In this document: piece by piece, positions 62,823 through 64,000 of the stretch
Layout: every line of letters starts with the position of its first letter
Numbering within the stretch: the first letter of the stretch is position 1
Assembly: GCA_907164885.2 (NCBI GenBank)
Contig: OU015493.1
Span: forward strand, 48,324,723-48,388,722
From: Dolomedes plantarius
Lineage: Eukaryota > Arthropoda > Arachnida > Araneae > Dolomedidae
Direction of reading: 5' to 3'
Length of the DNA: 64,000 bases
Position numbers and translations under genes: made by a program
Notes under the pieces: generated by a model
What the model was told of the DNA's origin: nothing
The model's input: the letters and a program-made list of their open reading frames with translations, nothing else
Databases searched by the model: none

Positions 62823-62940
62823 AATCATCCTATTTCAGGAAGACACTGCCGATGCTTTGATATATCCTACTTTTATGCTGCCGGAAATCAACAAAATAGG
62901 AATTCTGTATTGAAACTAATGTTCAGTCTATTGCATTAAT
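62823..62940. repeat. Direct repeat H, split copy, right half
   Basis: Matches 60,670-60,785: TCCTATTTCAGGAAGACACT, GATGCTTTGATATATCCTA, TTTTATG then CAACAAAAT. Confidence 0.75.
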
Positions 62941-63043
62941 ATTTCATTTCACTTAACCTTTAGATTACGAGGCAAACTTTTCCGATTCCCTCTTTAGAAC
63001 GGGGAATTTCATATCCCCTTTATAAGAACGGCTATTAAGGGGG

Positions 63044-63045
<2 letters not shown>

Positions 63046-63086
<41 letters not shown>

Positions 63087-63092
63087 CATATA
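63046..63092. repeat. (TA)n microsatellite
   Basis: TA run with TG and CA interruptions, ending exactly at the left terminus of the Tc1 element. Confidence 0.93.
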
Positions 63093-64000
63093 CACTGAAG
63101 TGCCACTGAATTAGGGATACCTACCTAGTAACGGGCCTCCTTTGGCCTTGATAACGGCTGCCACACGACGAGGCATAGATTCAACAAGTTTCTGGAAACG
63201 TTCCATGGGAATGGCTTGCCAAATATTGGCTAAAGCTGTCCATAATTCAGTAAGGTTCTTTGGTGCTGTGTGATGGCCTTTCACGCCTTGTTCCAAAACA
63301 TCCCAAAGATGCTCAATAGGATTTAAGTCTGGGCTTCTAGGTGGCCAATTCATGACAGAAAAGTCAGAGGAATGCTTATCCAACCAGCCAGTAGCCAACC
63401 AGGACTTGTGAGATGTACAGTTGTCTTGCTGGAAAACTCCATTACCGTGCGGATAACAGAACAGCATAAACGGATGGAGGTGATCACCCAGCAACTCTAC
63501 GTACCGAATTGCATTGAGGGAGGTTGGTACACGCACCAAAGATCCAAAACTGTGCCACGAAAAAACACCCCAGACCATGATTGAGCCACCATGCCCTTGT
63601 ACAGTTCCAGCCAGGCATGCAGGATCCATGGTTTCATGAGCCTGACGCCATATTCTCAGCCTCCCGTCGGCGTTAAGTAGACGGAATCGAGACTCATCAC
63701 TCCATGCTACTCGTTTCCAGTCCTCTACACTCCAGTCTCTGTGCTCTCTTGCCCAGGCAAGACGTGCAGCTCGATAGCAGTATAGAGCAATGGTACTCTC
63801 GTAGGTCGACGGCTCCCGAAACGCATACGGTGAAGCGAGCGTTGCTCAGTCCGTTTACTGACTGTACGACCAGCACCGTCATTAAACTGGGTGGAAATTT
63901 GAGCTAATGTTTGGCTTCGCTGGCTACGTACAATACGCCTGAGCCGTCTCTCACCACGCACTGTCAAGGCTAATTGTCCTTTGCAGTTTGCCCGATCGCT
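63093..64000 (-). mobile_element. Tc1-like element (DD36E spacing), truncated by window end
   Basis: Begins CACTGAAGTGCCACTGAATT after a TA at 63,091-63,092 inside a TA tract. The minus-strand transposase stop at 63,111 is only about 18 bases inside the end. The other terminus lies beyond the window. Composition is more balanced and the sequence better preserved than other elements here, suggesting a younger insertion. Confidence 0.9.
63111..64000 (-). pseudogene. Tc1-like transposase, frameshifted, N-terminus outside window
   Basis: The minus strand from the window edge reads the helix-turn-helix region (RRLRRIVRSQRSQTLAQIST, SKRTEQRSLHRMRFGSRRP). Then come AWSDESRF with the first catalytic aspartate, MVWGVFSW, FQQDNCTSH with the second, and SPDLNPIEHLWD with the catalytic glutamate. 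I count 36 residues between the second aspartate and the glutamate, giving DD36E rather than Tc1's DD34E, as described for the Incomer (IC) group. A frameshift near 63,780, between RVPLLY and RAARLAWAREH, breaks the frame. The rest runs cleanly to the stop. It resembles transposases I associate with spiders. Confidence 0.9.

Overview
The window is non-coding, repeat-dominated animal DNA. It is very AT-rich, carries at least a dozen long (TA)n microsatellites, shows no prokaryotic gene organisation, and holds decayed copies of metazoan transposons: Tc1/mariner, piggyBac, hAT-type, pogo/Tigger-type, a Ty3/Gypsy pol and tRNA-derived SINEs. The Tc1 and piggyBac proteins resemble those I associate with arthropods, and the Tc1 copy recalls spider copies. 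An arthropod, perhaps a chelicerate, is my best inference, but no host gene anchors it. A run of exactly 100 N at 19,209-19,308 marks an assembly gap.

Layout. 0-7 kb: the internally deleted end of a mariner-like element, a TA tract, and two blocks of short GTGGGTT/AACCCAC palindromes (304-545 and 5,655-6,002). 7.06-9.11 kb: a very degenerate satellite, about 13 units of roughly 156 bp. 11.6-13.7 kb: a dispersed repeat and a non-autonomous hAT element with an 8-bp target duplication. 14.2-15.7 kb: a broken piggyBac. 17.1-19.2 kb: a minus-strand Gypsy pol remnant hit by a SINE. 20.8-22.1 kb: a complete but mutated mariner-like element (DD41D spacing) inside a TA tract. 25.5-26.0 kb: a TA-flanked MITE. 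29.9-31.1 kb: two tandem repeats. 31.4 kb: a second mariner fragment. 35.7-36.7 kb: a 283-bp duplication and a GC-rich block.

37-48.5 kb is the most intricate part: two abutting inverted repeats, kilobase-scale direct repeats, exon-like segments with splice signals on the minus strand, a Tc1-type MITE, and a transposase-like pseudogene facing an inverted partial copy of itself. 48.8-57.8 kb: a second GC-rich block, a Tigger-type MITE, one orphan ORF and the second copy of the dispersed repeat. 57.9-59.8 kb: a second piggyBac. 59.9-60.4 kb: a 10-unit, about 51-bp degenerate array. 60.5-63 kb: split direct repeats and paired hairpins. 63.1 kb to the end: a frameshifted Tc1 element with DD36E spacing.

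I found no intact host gene, no standard RNA gene and no operon-like arrangement. Every recognisable protein-coding stretch is transposon-derived and carries a stop or frameshift, or is truncated. The most interesting signals are structural: unrelated elements ending at TA microsatellites, ancient tandem arrays only visible by spaced anchors, and the self-similar inverted/direct repeat patchwork at 37-43.6 kb.
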